This document shows positions 7,700 to 16,784 of a stretch of DNA of 64,000 nucleotides, in pieces (positions within the stretch are counted from its first letter, which is position 1; each line of letters begins with the position of its first letter). The notes beneath the pieces were generated by a model. It ran no database searches and had not been told where the DNA came from. It was given only the letters and a program-made list of their open reading frames with translations. The position numbers and the translations under genes are program-made. The stretch is taken from positions 15,733 to 79,732 of the forward strand of contig DATAAZ010000037.1 in NCBI GenBank assembly GCA_036259875.1. Direction: 5' to 3'. This DNA comes from DATAAZ01 sp036259875. Lineage in GTDB: Bacteria; Actinomycetota; Thermoleophilia; Gaiellales; Gaiellaceae.

Positions 7700-8302
7700 C
7701 TACTCGTGCCCGAGCAGCCAGCGGCGGCGGGCCGTCCGGATCTCCGGCCAGCTCTCCTCCATGAGGCCGCCGAGCTGGCGGCCGGCCATCGAGAGGAGCC
7801 CGAGCGAGATGAAGATCCATGCCTCCGCGTCGGGATCCCGGTCCGGGAGGATTCCGCCCTCGGCCTGCGAGCGGCGGATCACGTCGGCGGCAAAGGCGTG
7901 CACGTCGCGGATGTGTTCGCGCAGGTGGCGGCGTATCACCGGGTCGTGCGGCGCCTCCGCGAGCGCCTGTACCCAGAGGTTCGCGATCAGCGGCCGGTAC
8001 CGCGGGGAGTCGACGAAGGCACGCCCCATCGCGGAGATCCAGTTCCCCGGGTCGGGCTCCGAGGCGATCACGTCCTCCCACACGGAGCGCATCTGCGCCC
8101 ACGACTGGTCGAGGCACGCGAGGTAGAGCTCCCGCTTCGACTCGAAGTGGCGGTAGAGAATCGGCTCCGTCACCCCGGCCTCGCGGGCGATTTCGGCCGT
8201 CGTGCTTCCCCGGTAGCTGCCACGCGAGAAGACGCGGCAGGCACAGTCGAGGACGGCGGCGCGGCGCTCCGACGCGGGAAGGCGGGACCTGGCCGAGCGC
8301 AT
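7700..8302 (-). CDS. TetR family transcriptional regulator
   Basis: 200 residues from ATG 8302, which overlaps the MFS stop (TGATG). The N-terminal TetR HTH is clear: AVLDCACRVFSRGSYRGSTT AEI then REAGVTEPILYRHFESKREL at about 17-57. The C-terminal ligand domain is diverse, as usual. Co-transcribed behind the DHA2-type drug exporter, it almost certainly represses that operon and is relieved by an exporter substrate. A palindrome at the MFS start is the candidate operator. Confidence 0.92.
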   Translation of the reverse strand: MRSARSRLPASERRAAVLDCACRVFSRGSYRGSTTAEIAREAGVTEPILYRHFESKRELYLACLDQSWAQMRSVWEDVIASEPDPGNWISAMGRAFVDSPRYRPLIANLWVQALAEAPHDPVIRRHLREHIRDVHAFAADVIRRSQAEGGILPDRDPDAEAWIFISLGLLSMAGRQLGGLMEESWPEIRTARRRWLLGHE

Positions 8303-9711
8303 CACGCCATCTCGGGAACGGGCTCGCCCGGGCGCGGCTGTGGGTGGCGGCGGATGAGCGCGACCGAGACGATCGCCCCCACGAACGCGATCGCGGCCGC
8401 AACGCCGAGCGCGGTCGAGAACCCGTCCACGAACGCCGCCTTCGTCCGCTCGCCGCCGATGTCGTGCGCCATGATCGCGCCCATGACGGCGATGCCCATC
8501 GAGCCTCCCACCTGGCGGGCGGCGTTCAGGACGGCGGAACCGACGCCCGACTTGTCGACCGGGACCGAGCGCACGGCGGCAGCGGCGCTCGGCGTCATGA
8601 CGAGCGACATCCCCGCCCCGCCGACGAAGAGCGCCGGGAGCAGGTCCCAGTAGCTCGCGTCGACGCCGAGCTGCGAGAAGTAGACGAGCTGGATCCCGAC
8701 CAGCGACATTCCGGCGGCGATCAGCCAGCGCGAGCCGACGCGGTCGGACGTCTTCCCGGCGACCGGGGCCAGAACCATGATGAGGAGCGTCATCGGGAGG
8801 AACGCCGCGCCCGCCTGGACCGCGGAGTACCCGAGGATGTTCTGCATGTACAGGGAGACGAAGAAGAAGACGCCGAACATGGCGAGGGCGACGAGAAGGA
8901 CGGCCAGGTTGGCGCCCGCAAACGTGCCGCTTCGGAAGAGCGTCAGGTCGAGCATCGGGAGGCGCTGGCGCTGCTCCAGGACGATGAACGCGGCGAGCGC
9001 GCCCGCCGCGACGGCGAACGCGACGAGAATCCGTCCCGAGGTCCACCCGTACGTATTCGCCTCGATCAGCGCGTACGTGAGCGCGAAGAGCCCCACACCG
9101 GACGTGACGAGCCCCGGGAGGTCGAGCCGCTGCTCCTCCGACTCGTCGCGCGACTCGCGAATGAAGAGGAAGCTGGCCGCGATCCCGGCGACGCCGACCG
9201 GGACGTTGATGAAGAAGACCCAGCTCCAGTCGATGTGCTGGGTGATGACGCCGCCCACGAGCGGCCCGATCGCGAGCGCGAGCGCCGAGACGCCCGCCCA
9301 GATTCCGATCGCCATTCCCCGCTGCTCGGGCGGGAACGTCGCCGCGATGATCGAGAGCGTCGCCGGGTTCATGAGCGCGGCGCCGACGCCCTGCAGGATC
9401 CGGGCGCCGATCAGCATGTCGGGGCTGTCCGCGAGGCCGCACGCGAGCGACGACACCGTGAAGATCGCGAGCCCGATCACGAAGATGCGACGCCGACCGA
9501 GCAAGTCCGCGAGCTTGCCGCCGATCAGCATGAGCGCGGCGAACGTCAGGGCGTAGCCCGCCACGATCCACTCGAGCTCGGAGAGGTCGGTGCGGAGATC
9601 GCGCTGGATGGAAGGAAGCGCGACGTTCACGACCGTGTTGTCGAGCATGATCATGAAGAGGCCGAACGCCACGGCCGCGAGCGTGAGCCACTTGTGATGG
9701 GCTTCGCGCAT
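8302..9711 (-). CDS. MFS multidrug exporter, DHA2 (EmrB/QacA) family
   Basis: 469 residues from ATG 9711 (MREAHHKWLTLAAVAFGLFM). The first helix carries the DHA2 motif LDNTVVNVALPSIQRDL (motif D1) and motif A-like LADLLGRRRIF follows helix 2; about 14 membrane spans are visible. These proton-driven antiporters export drugs or organic cations. The long open frame upstream to 10098 is antisense to the AAA gene and is not part of the protein. A TetR gene follows in the same operon. Confidence 0.93.
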   Translation of the reverse strand: MREAHHKWLTLAAVAFGLFMIMLDNTVVNVALPSIQRDLRTDLSELEWIVAGYALTFAALMLIGGKLADLLGRRRIFVIGLAIFTVSSLACGLADSPDMLIGARILQGVGAALMNPATLSIIAATFPPEQRGMAIGIWAGVSALALAIGPLVGGVITQHIDWSWVFFINVPVGVAGIAASFLFIRESRDESEEQRLDLPGLVTSGVGLFALTYALIEANTYGWTSGRILVAFAVAAGALAAFIVLEQRQRLPMLDLTLFRSGTFAGANLAVLLVALAMFGVFFFVSLYMQNILGYSAVQAGAAFLPMTLLIMVLAPVAGKTSDRVGSRWLIAAGMSLVGIQLVYFSQLGVDASYWDLLPALFVGGAGMSLVMTPSAAAAVRSVPVDKSGVGSAVLNAARQVGGSMGIAVMGAIMAHDIGGERTKAAFVDGFSTALGVAAAIAFVGAIVSVALIRRHPQPRPGEPVPEMA

Positions 9712-9713
9712 GT

Positions 9714-9730
9714 TAGCGGTCGCTATCTTA
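9714..9730 (-). promoter_or_regulatory. Candidate TetR operator and -10 box at the MFS start
   Basis: TAGCG-GT-CGCTA (9714-9725) is a perfect 5-bp inverted repeat with a 2-base spacer, directly in front of the MFS ATG at 9711. Overlapping it on the minus strand, TAAGAT (9730-9725) fits a -10 box. That placement, operator over promoter and start, is typical for TetR autorepression. No good -35 is seen. Confidence 0.4.
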
Positions 9731-9804
9731 GCGCGACCTCGTGGGAGCCGGGCATGCCGGCCCGCGCGTGTGCCGGGACGCCCGGCGGCGGGTACCTTCC
9801 CGTC

Positions 9805-10833
9805 ATGCCGCTGAACCCGCTCGAGGAGGCCGGCCGGGCGCTCGGTCGGTTGGGCGAGCGGCTTCGCGAGAGCGCGGGCCCGGAAGGCGAGTGGCTCGCC
9901 GACCAGCTCGAGCGCCTCCAGCCGGACGCGCGCCGCCGCCCAGACGAGGAACGGACGCTCGAGGAGCTCCAGCGCGAGCTCGATGCGCTCGTCGGGCTCG
10001 AGACCGTGAAGGAGCAGGTCCGGGCGCTCGTCGCCTTCCTCGAAGTGCAGGGCCTCCGCAAGCAGAGCGGCCTGCCCGAGGTGGCGACGAGCCAGCACCT
10101 CGTCTTCCTGGGCAACCCCGGCACCGGCAAGACCACGATCGCGCGCCTGCTCGCGCAGATGTACCGCGCGATGGGCCTCCTACGACGAGGCCAGCTCGTC
10201 GAGGTCGATCGCGCGGGCCTGGTCGGTCAGTGGGTCGGCTCGACGGCACTCAAGACCGACCGCGTCATCCGCCAGGCGCTCGACGGCGTCCTCTTCATCG
10301 ACGAGGCGTACGCGCTCGCACCGGAGCACGAGCGGCTCGACTTCGGCCATGAGGCGGTCGAGACGCTCCTCAAACGGATGGAGGACTTCCGCGAGCGCCT
10401 CATCGTCATCGTCGCCGGCTATCCGAGGCTGATGCACCGCTTCCTCGCCTCCAACCCGGGGCTTCGCTCCCGCTTCGCCCGCGAGATCACCTTCCCCGAC
10501 TACTCGACGGAAGAGCTCCTCGCGATCACGGATAAGTTCGCGGGGGAGCACGAATACGTGCTCGCCGACGGCGCCGAGGAGACCCTGCGCGCGATCTTCG
10601 ACCAGGCGCCGCGCGGCGAGGGGTTCGGGAACGCGCGGTTTGCGCGCACGATCTTCGAGCAGGCGCTCAACATGCACGCCGTGCGGCTCGCGCGCGACGG
10701 CCTCGCGTCCCCCTCGCTCGCGGAGCTGCAGACGCTGACGGACGAGGACGTGCTCGCCGCCGCGCGAGCGCTCGGCGAGGAGCCGCCCGCCGGACGGGCG
10801 TCCGCAGGCGGGTGGTTCCGGCGGCGACGGTGA
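9805..10833 (+). CDS. CbbX/SpoVK-type AAA+ ATPase
   Basis: 342 residues from ATG 9805. A helical N-terminal region (1-60) precedes LVGLETVKEQVR at 62-73, then Walker A GNPGTGKTT (103-111), the CbbX-like VEVDRAGLVGQWVGST (132-147) and Walker B GVLFIDEAYA (161-170). CbbX/SpoVK ATPases remodel protein complexes; CbbX reactivates Rubisco. No Rubisco is present here. The gene is coupled (GTGA) to an acyl-CoA synthetase and then an SDR, so it may serve that pathway. The target is unknown. Confidence 0.88.
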   Translation: MPLNPLEEAGRALGRLGERLRESAGPEGEWLADQLERLQPDARRRPDEERTLEELQRELDALVGLETVKEQVRALVAFLEVQGLRKQSGLPEVATSQHLVFLGNPGTGKTTIARLLAQMYRAMGLLRRGQLVEVDRAGLVGQWVGSTALKTDRVIRQALDGVLFIDEAYALAPEHERLDFGHEAVETLLKRMEDFRERLIVIVAGYPRLMHRFLASNPGLRSRFAREITFPDYSTEELLAITDKFAGEHEYVLADGAEETLRAIFDQAPRGEGFGNARFARTIFEQALNMHAVRLARDGLASPSLAELQTLTDEDVLAAARALGEEPPAGRASAGGWFRRRR

Positions 10834-12728
10834 GCGCGTTCATCTGGAGCCCCTCGGAACCGGTGCTCGAGCGGGCGAACGTCGTCCGGCTCATGCGACG
10901 CCATGCGATCGACGACTACTGGGAGCTCGTCCGCCGCTCGCAGGAGGAGCCGGAGTGGTTCTGGCCTGCCGCGATCGAAGACATGGGGATCGAGTTCTCG
11001 ACCCCGTGGACGCGGGTGGTCGACGTCGCGCGCGGACCCGAGTGGGCAACCTGGTTCGTCGGCGCGAGGCTGAACGTCGCATGGAACTGCGTCCACCGGT
11101 TCGCCGGCGGCAAGCGCGCGGATGCCGTCGCCGCCGTCGGGCTCGGCGAGGACGGCGACCGCTGGACGTACACCTTTGCGGAGCTCTCCGCCGAGGTGAC
11201 CCGGGTCGCGGAGGGGCTCGTCCGGCTCGGCGTGCAGCCCGGCGACCGCGTCGCGATCTACATGCCCATGTGTCCGGAAGTCGCCGTCGCGTCGCACGCG
11301 TGCGCGCACATCGGCGCCGTCCAGGTCCCAATCTTCTCGGGTTTCGCCGCGCCCGCCGTAGCGCAGCGGCTCAGGGACTCCGAGGCGAAGGTCGTGCTCT
11401 GCGCCGACTGGTCGCTTCGCCGCGGCAAGCGGCACGACATGGGGCGGACCGTCGCCGAGGCGGTGCGCGAGGTTCCGTCGGTCGAGTACGTCTGCCCGTG
11501 GTCCCGCGCCGAGCGCTCCTGGGGAGAGCTGGTCGCCGGGGCGCCGGGCGAGCTGCAACCGCTCGACGTCGACTCGGAGGCGCCGTATCTCCTCACGTAC
11601 ACGTCCGGGACAACGGGGCGGCCGAAGGGGATCCTCCACGTCCAGGGCGGCTTCCTCGTCTCGATCGCACGCGAAGTCGCCTACCAGGCGGACGCGCACC
11701 CGGACGACGTTCTCCACTTCGCCACGGACATGGGCTGGATCATGGGGCCGTGGACCGTCGTGGGCGGCGGTGCGTCCGGCTCCACGCTCGTCTTCGCCGA
11801 GGGCGCTCCCGACTGGCCGCCCGACCGGCTCTGGACACTGATCGAGCGCGAGCGCGTCTCGATCCTCGGCTGCTCGCCGACGCTCGTCCGCGCGCTCCTC
11901 CAGCACGGCGATCCCGAAGCCGACCTCTCCTCGCTCCGCACCATCGTGACGACCGGTGAGCCGTGGAATCCCGCCCCGTATCGCTGGCTTTTCGAGAAGA
12001 TCGGGGGCGGACGCTGCCCGATCATCAACTGCTCCGGCGGGACGGAGGTCGGCGCGTGCTTCCTCTCTCCGACCCCGGCGATCCCGATCAAGGAGTGCTC
12101 GCTGGGCGGGCCGGCGCTCGGGATGGCGATGGACGTGGTGGACGGCGAGGGCCGCTCGCTCGTCGGAACGGGCGAGGTCGGGGAGCTCGTCTGCCGGAAG
12201 CCGTTTCCGGGCATGACGCGCGGCTTCTGGCGCGACCCGGAGCGGTACCTCGAGACGTATTGGCGGCGCTTGCCCGGCGTCTGGGTGCACGGCGACTGGG
12301 CGTCGGTCGACGACCACGGCTACTGGTACCTGCACGGGCGCTCGGACGACACGCTGAACATCGCCGGGAAGCGGATCGGGCCCGCTGAGCTCGAGTCGGT
12401 TGCGGTCGCGCACCCGGCCGTTTCAGAGGCCGCCGCCGTGGGGATCCCGCACGACGTGAAGGGCGAGGTGGCGTGGATCTTCTGCGTACCGGCTCCCGGC
12501 GCCGACGGGTCTGACGACGTGGCGCGCGAGGTGGGCGCGCGGGTCGCCGCCGAGCTCGGGAAGGCGTTCCAGCCCAACCGCGTCGTGTTCGTACCGGCGC
12601 TCCCGAAGACGCGGAGCGCGAAGATCGTCCGCCGAGCGGTGCGGGCTCGCGCGCTCGGCCAGGACCCGGGCGACCTCTCGTCCGTGGAGAACCCCGAGGC
12701 ACTCGAGGAGATCGCACGTGTCCTCTGA
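10830..12728 (+). CDS. AMP-forming acyl-CoA synthetase (acetyl-CoA synthetase-like)
   Basis: 632 residues from GTG 10830, overlapping the AAA stop. N-terminal ACAS-type region (WFVGARLNVAWNCVHR), then AMP-binding domain with TYTSGTTGRPKGI near 250-262, the A5 region INCSGGTEVGA, the hinge (GWIF/ WYLHGRSDDTLNIAGKRIGP) and a C-terminal domain with catalytic Lys in KTRSAKIVRR. It activates a carboxylic acid to its CoA ester with ATP. The acid is not determined: acetyl-, acetoacetyl- and longer-chain members all look like this. The SDR gene overlaps its 3' end by 11 bases. Confidence 0.9.
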   Translation: MSAFIWSPSEPVLERANVVRLMRRHAIDDYWELVRRSQEEPEWFWPAAIEDMGIEFSTPWTRVVDVARGPEWATWFVGARLNVAWNCVHRFAGGKRADAVAAVGLGEDGDRWTYTFAELSAEVTRVAEGLVRLGVQPGDRVAIYMPMCPEVAVASHACAHIGAVQVPIFSGFAAPAVAQRLRDSEAKVVLCADWSLRRGKRHDMGRTVAEAVREVPSVEYVCPWSRAERSWGELVAGAPGELQPLDVDSEAPYLLTYTSGTTGRPKGILHVQGGFLVSIAREVAYQADAHPDDVLHFATDMGWIMGPWTVVGGGASGSTLVFAEGAPDWPPDRLWTLIERERVSILGCSPTLVRALLQHGDPEADLSSLRTIVTTGEPWNPAPYRWLFEKIGGGRCPIINCSGGTEVGACFLSPTPAIPIKECSLGGPALGMAMDVVDGEGRSLVGTGEVGELVCRKPFPGMTRGFWRDPERYLETYWRRLPGVWVHGDWASVDDHGYWYLHGRSDDTLNIAGKRIGPAELESVAVAHPAVSEAAAVGIPHDVKGEVAWIFCVPAPGADGSDDVAREVGARVAAELGKAFQPNRVVFVPALPKTRSAKIVRRAVRARALGQDPGDLSSVENPEALEEIARVL

Positions 12729-13503
12729 CCTCACCGTGTCGTCCGATCTCGGCGGGGTCGCGCTCGTGACGGGCGGCGGGCGCGGGATCGGCCGGTCGAT
12801 CGCGCTTGACCTCGCCGGCGCCGGTATGCAGGTGGCGATGTCGGCGCGGACGCGCGCCCAGGTGGAGGCGGTCGCGTCCGAGACCGGCGGGCTCGCGATC
12901 GAGGCGGACGTCTCGCGGCGCGAGGACGTCGAGCGCATGGTCGGTGAGACCGAGCGCGAGCTCGGGCCGATCGATCTGCTCGTTGCGAACGCGGGAGTGA
13001 GCCTGTGGGAGGAGAACGCGTGGGAGCTCGAGCCGGACGAGTGGTGGCGCGTTTTGGAAGTGAACGTGCTCGGCGTCTACCTCTGCTGCCGCGCGGTCAT
13101 CCCCGGGATGCTCGAGCGCGGCCGTGGTCGGATCGTCATCACCGGGAGCGGCGCCGCCTACCTGCCCGGATCGACGTCGACGGCCTATTCGGCAAGCAAG
13201 GCGGCCGCCTGGCGATTCGGGAACGTGCTCGCGGAGCAGCTCCGGCCGCACGGGATCCCCGTCTTCGTGATTTCGCCCGGGCTCGTCAAGACGGAGATGA
13301 CCGCGGATTCATTCGGCGAGGACGCGCCGTGGACGCCGCCCGAGCTCGCGCCGCGCCTTGTGCGGGCGCTCGCGTCCGGCAGGCTTGACGCGCTCTCCGG
13401 CCGGTACATCCACGCCGAGCACGACGCCGACCTCGACGACCTCGCCCGCCGAGCGGACGAGATCGTCGCCAACGACCTGAACGCGATCCGCCTCCGCCGC
13501 TAG
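12718..13503 (+). CDS. Short-chain dehydrogenase/reductase
   Basis: 261 residues from GTG 12718; GTG 12736 is an alternative. Classical SDR: TGGGRGIGRSI nucleotide motif at about 19-29, NAGVS at about 93-97, catalytic Ser in ITGSGAA and Tyr-x-x-x-Lys in STAYSASKAA near 160. NAD(P)-dependent oxidoreductase of unknown substrate. It ends the AAA-synthetase-SDR operon, so a hydroxyacyl or ketoacyl compound derived from the synthetase product is plausible. Confidence 0.88.
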   Translation: MSSDLTVSSDLGGVALVTGGGRGIGRSIALDLAGAGMQVAMSARTRAQVEAVASETGGLAIEADVSRREDVERMVGETERELGPIDLLVANAGVSLWEENAWELEPDEWWRVLEVNVLGVYLCCRAVIPGMLERGRGRIVITGSGAAYLPGSTSTAYSASKAAAWRFGNVLAEQLRPHGIPVFVISPGLVKTEMTADSFGEDAPWTPPELAPRLVRALASGRLDALSGRYIHAEHDADLDDLARRADEIVANDLNAIRLRR

Positions 13504-13590
13504 TTGGCCGGCGGAAGTCCGGCGGTGGCGCCGTCTCGTGAAGACGCCAAGCCAAACGCCCGGAGAGGTTTTCGCCGCCGAGTCGTAAAC

Positions 13591-13596
13591 TAGTAT
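13591..13596 (+). promoter_or_regulatory. Possible -10 box for nadE
   Basis: TAGTAT in the only A+T-rich patch of the 110-base gap before nadE, 18 bases before its ATG. A GAAGG ribosome site follows. No convincing -35. Confidence 0.25.
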
Positions 13597-13613
13597 CGTT
13601 CACACTGAAGGCG

Positions 13614-15329
13614 ATGCGGATCGCGCTTGCGCAGCTCAACACCGTCGTCGGCGATCTCGACGGGAACCGGGAACGCATCCTCGCCGGGCTCGGCGAGGCG
13701 CGCGCGGCCGGCGCAGACCTCGTCCTCTTTCCCGAGCTCGCCGTCACCGGCTATCCGCCGGAGGACCTCCTCCTTCGCCCCGACTTCCTGCGCGCGGCCG
13801 AAGCGACGCTCCGCGAGATCGCCGGCGCGGCCGACGGGATCGCCGCGCTCGTCGGCTTCCCCCACCTCGACCGCGACCTCTTCAACGCCGCCGCCCTCGT
13901 CGCCGACGGAGAGATAAAGGCCGTCTACCACAAGCGCTTCCTTCCGAACTACGGCGTGTTCGACGAGGACCGCTACTTCCAGCCGGGCCGCGAGTGCCTG
14001 TTGCTCCGTCTCGGCGAGACGCTCGTCGGGCCGACGATCTGCGAGGACATCTGGCAGCCGGGGCCACCGGCGACCGAGCTCGCGCTCGCTGGCGCGCACG
14101 TGATCGCGAACCTCTCCGCGTCGCCGTTTCACCTCGGGAAGGGCAGCCAGCGGGAGCAGATGCTTGCCCAGCGCGCCCGCGACAACGTCTGCTGGGTCGC
14201 GCTCGTGAACGCCGTCGGCGCGCAGGACGAGCTCGTCTTCGACGGGCACAGCGTCGTGCTCGACCAGGACGGGGACGTCGTCGTCCGCGCGCCCGCCTTC
14301 GAGGAGGCCGTCACCGTCGCCGACATCGACGCCTCAACGGCAATCGCTCGACGGCTGAGCGACGCGCGCGGGCGCGCGCTCGCCCGCGAGCGTCCCAGCC
14401 TTCCCGATCCGCCCGTCGTCGATCTCGGCGAGCCGCCTCACCGAGAAGACCAGGCCGAGGCAAGACGCGTCCCGCTCCTCGACGAGCTGGAGCAGATGCG
14501 CCTCGCGCTCGAGCTCGGGCTCCGGGACTACGTGCGGAAGAACGGGTTCCGCGACGTGGTGGTCGGCGTGTCGGGCGGGATCGACTCGGCGCTGACCGCC
14601 GCGCTCGCGACGGAAGCGCTCGGGGCCGAGCACGTGGTCGCGGTCTCGATGCCCTCGCGCTACAGCTCGGCCGCGACGCGCCGCGATGCACGCCTCCTCG
14701 CCGAGAACCTCGGCATCCGCTACCTCGAGATCCCGATCGAGGGAATCGTGGCCACGACCGGGGAGGCGCTCGCGGAGGCGTTCGCCGGCACGGAGCCCGA
14801 TCTCGCCGAGGAGAACATCCAGGCGCGCATCCGAGGAGTCCTTCTGATGGCGCTCTCGAACAAGTTCGGATGGCTCGTCGTTGCCACCGGGAACAAGAGC
14901 GAGCTTTCGGTCGGCTACGCCACGCTCTACGGCGACATGGCGGGCGGCTTCGCGCTCCTGAAGGACGTCTTCAAGACGGACGTCTTCCGGCTCGCCCGCC
15001 ACCTGAACGAGCGGGCCCGGCACGAAGTCATCCCGCAGTCCATCATCGACCGCGCCCCGAGCGCCGAGCTGCGGGCCGATCAACTGGACGAGGACTCGCT
15101 CCCGCCGTATCCGACGCTCGACCGGGTCCTCGAGGCATACGTCGAGCTCGACCGCTCGCGCGAAGAGATGACGACGGACGGCTTCGAGCCCGACGTCGTC
15201 GAGCGGGCGCTCGCGATGATCGACGGCGCCGAGTACAAGCGTCGCCAGGCGCCGCCCGGCGTGAAGCTTCGCCCGAAGGCGTTCGGCCGCGACCGGCGCA
15301 TTCCGATCACCAACCGCTGGCGCGGGTAG
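13614..15329 (+). CDS. nadE: Glutamine-dependent NAD+ synthetase
   Basis: 571 residues from ATG 13614. The N-terminal nitrilase-like glutaminase domain has its Glu-Lys-Cys triad: Glu41 (LVLFPELAVTGYPPED), Lys107 (YHKRFLPNYGVF) and Cys143 (PTICEDIW). The C-terminal synthetase domain has the PP-loop VGVSGGIDSALTAAL near 316-330 and the ATGNKSELSVGYATLYGD segment. It converts deamido-NAD to NAD using ammonia channelled from glutamine, the last step of NAD synthesis in the cytoplasm. Length is typical of the two-domain bacterial form. Confidence 0.96.
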   Translation: MRIALAQLNTVVGDLDGNRERILAGLGEARAAGADLVLFPELAVTGYPPEDLLLRPDFLRAAEATLREIAGAADGIAALVGFPHLDRDLFNAAALVADGEIKAVYHKRFLPNYGVFDEDRYFQPGRECLLLRLGETLVGPTICEDIWQPGPPATELALAGAHVIANLSASPFHLGKGSQREQMLAQRARDNVCWVALVNAVGAQDELVFDGHSVVLDQDGDVVVRAPAFEEAVTVADIDASTAIARRLSDARGRALARERPSLPDPPVVDLGEPPHREDQAEARRVPLLDELEQMRLALELGLRDYVRKNGFRDVVVGVSGGIDSALTAALATEALGAEHVVAVSMPSRYSSAATRRDARLLAENLGIRYLEIPIEGIVATTGEALAEAFAGTEPDLAEENIQARIRGVLLMALSNKFGWLVVATGNKSELSVGYATLYGDMAGGFALLKDVFKTDVFRLARHLNERARHEVIPQSIIDRAPSAELRADQLDEDSLPPYPTLDRVLEAYVELDRSREEMTTDGFEPDVVERALAMIDGAEYKRRQAPPGVKLRPKAFGRDRRIPITNRWRG

Positions 15330-15348
15330 CGGCACGGCGGCGACCGAC

Positions 15349-15765
15349 GTGCCGGCGCCGAAGCGGCTCGAATTCACCGCCTCGATCGCGCTCGACGGGA
15401 GCCTGTGCGCCGAGGGACGGGAGCGGCTCGACCCGGGCGAGAGCTGGACGTCCGAGCACCTCGTCCTCGCGGCGCTCTGTCGCTGCACGCTCGCGAGCCT
15501 GCGCTTCCACGCCGAGCGGGCGAACTTGACGGCATCGGGGACCGCGGCGGCAACCGGCGTCGTGACGAAGCGCGACACGGACGGGCGCTACGCGTTCGTC
15601 GAGATCCTGTGCGGCCTCGACGTCTCGCTGGAGCCGGGTCCGGCCGATCCCCAGGAGCTCGTCGCGCTGGCCGAACGCGACTGCTTCATCTCCGCGTCGC
15701 TCACCGTGAAGACCGAGTACGAATGGCGCGTGAACGGCGAGCTCGTCCCGGCGGAGACGGGCTAG
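15349..15765 (+). CDS. OsmC family peroxiredoxin-like protein
   Basis: 138 residues from GTG 15349. The two OsmC cysteines are present: Cys44/46 in LVLAALCRCTLASLRFHA and Cys112 in ERDCFISASL. OsmC/Ohr proteins reduce organic hydroperoxides through this Cys pair. The subgroup (Ohr, OsmC or YhfA-like) is not clear. It follows nadE by 19 bases and may share its transcript. Confidence 0.85.
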   Translation: MPAPKRLEFTASIALDGSLCAEGRERLDPGESWTSEHLVLAALCRCTLASLRFHAERANLTASGTAAATGVVTKRDTDGRYAFVEILCGLDVSLEPGPADPQELVALAERDCFISASLTVKTEYEWRVNGELVPAETG

Positions 15766-15846
15766 GGCGCCGACTCGCCGGCGCCGAGCATCAGCACGGC
15801 CCGGCTTTGCCCGGGGATCCGTCGGCAGCGACCGGTCGACACGCTG

Positions 15847-15867
15847 GACGTCGTTCGAAACGACGTC
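15847..15867. terminator. Bidirectional terminator-like hairpin
   Basis: A perfect 9-bp stem (GACGTCGTT paired with AACGACGTC) around a CGA loop, between two convergent genes (OsmC stop 15765, mug stop 15936). No long T-tract, as common in high-G+C actinobacteria. The rest of the 170-base gap holds nothing else I can identify. Confidence 0.5.
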
Positions 15868-15935
15868 TAAGGCCTTCGTCGACGCCGGGGCGGCGGGCCG
15901 CCGGCCTCGGGGCGCTCCGGCCCCCCCGTTCCTCG

Positions 15936-16439
15936 TCAGAGTGCTGCAAGCGCCCGGAACCAGCGCAGCCGCTCCGCGTACGGGACGGTCGCGTTCGCAG
16001 GCGACGTGGAGGGGAGCACGAAGAGCCGCGTTTCGGCGAGCTGCCGGCCCTGGAGTCCCAGCGGCGCCCGCTCACCGAACGCGCCCCCGTACGCCGCCTT
16101 CCCGACGAACGCGATCGTCTTCGGGGCGAGCTCGCGCGCGATCCGCTCGAGCCGCTCGGCCGCACCCGCGAAGTCGCTCCGTCGCAGGTCGCCGCTTCCG
16201 CGCGTCGTTCGGTGGGCCGCGTTCGTGAGGCCGAGGCCCAGGCCGAGCATCGTCCACTGCTCGCTCGGGTCGAGGAGGCGCGGGGTCAGCCCCGAGTCGG
16301 CGAGCAGCCGCCAGAAGTCGTTGCGCGGGTTCGCGAAGTGATGACCCGCAGCGGCCGAGCGGAGGCCGGGATTTATGCCGCAGAAGACGATCCGGAGTCC
16401 CGGCGCGAGCACGTCTGGCAGCGCAGTCGCGCGGGTCAC
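15936..16439 (-). CDS. mug: G/U mismatch-specific uracil-DNA glycosylase (Mug/TDG)
   Basis: 167 residues from GTG 16439 (GTGA overlap with the upstream gene). The Mug/TDG motifs are clear: LRIVFCGINPGLRSAAAGHH near the start with the catalytic-loop Asn in GINPG, FANPRNDFW, and the C-terminal LPSTSPANAT. It excises uracil or ethenocytosine opposite G. The upstream gene is a small protein of unknown role. Confidence 0.88.
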   Translation of the reverse strand: MTRATALPDVLAPGLRIVFCGINPGLRSAAAGHHFANPRNDFWRLLADSGLTPRLLDPSEQWTMLGLGLGLTNAAHRTTRGSGDLRRSDFAGAAERLERIARELAPKTIAFVGKAAYGGAFGERAPLGLQGRQLAETRLFVLPSTSPANATVPYAERLRWFRALAAL

Positions 16440-16759
16440 GCTCCCGGGTCGCCCCACGCCTGTGGGCCGCACTCCGGGCAGGCGAGCTCGAACCCCTCGA
16501 GCTCGGCGAGGATGCGCGCCAGCGGCACGCGCTCCTCGTGAAGCGCGATCGTGCCGTACCGGTCGACCACCGCGACGGCGGGGCGGCCGAGCGCGGCCGA
16601 GATGGCTCCCGCCTCGCGCTCGACGACGAGCTCCGCCCGAAGCGCCGCGAGCTCGGCGCGCGCGACCTCGTACTCGCCTGCGTCGTCGCGGCAGACGACG
16701 ACGGCGTGCCGTCGCCCGCGAAGCGGCCAGAGCGCGGGGAGCGAGCGAACGTCGCGCAC
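16436..16759 (-). CDS. Small protein resembling a redoxin fold
   Basis: 107 residues from GTG 16759 (VRDVRSLPALWPLRGRRHAV). The middle looks like the C-terminal part of a thioredoxin/AhpC-like fold (VVVCRDDAGEYE, then GRPAVAVVDRYGTIALHE), but the usual N-terminal redox Cys is absent; a Cys-x-x-Cys (CPEC) sits near the end. Function not assigned. It is coupled to mug and divergent, with a 25-base gap, from the epimerase gene. The frame extends upstream, but that part overlaps the divergent gene. Confidence 0.6.
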   Translation of the reverse strand: MRDVRSLPALWPLRGRRHAVVVCRDDAGEYEVARAELAALRAELVVEREAGAISAALGRPAVAVVDRYGTIALHEERVPLARILAELEGFELACPECGPQAWGDPGA

Positions 16760-16784
16760 GGGGCGAACGATAGGGTCAGCCGCC

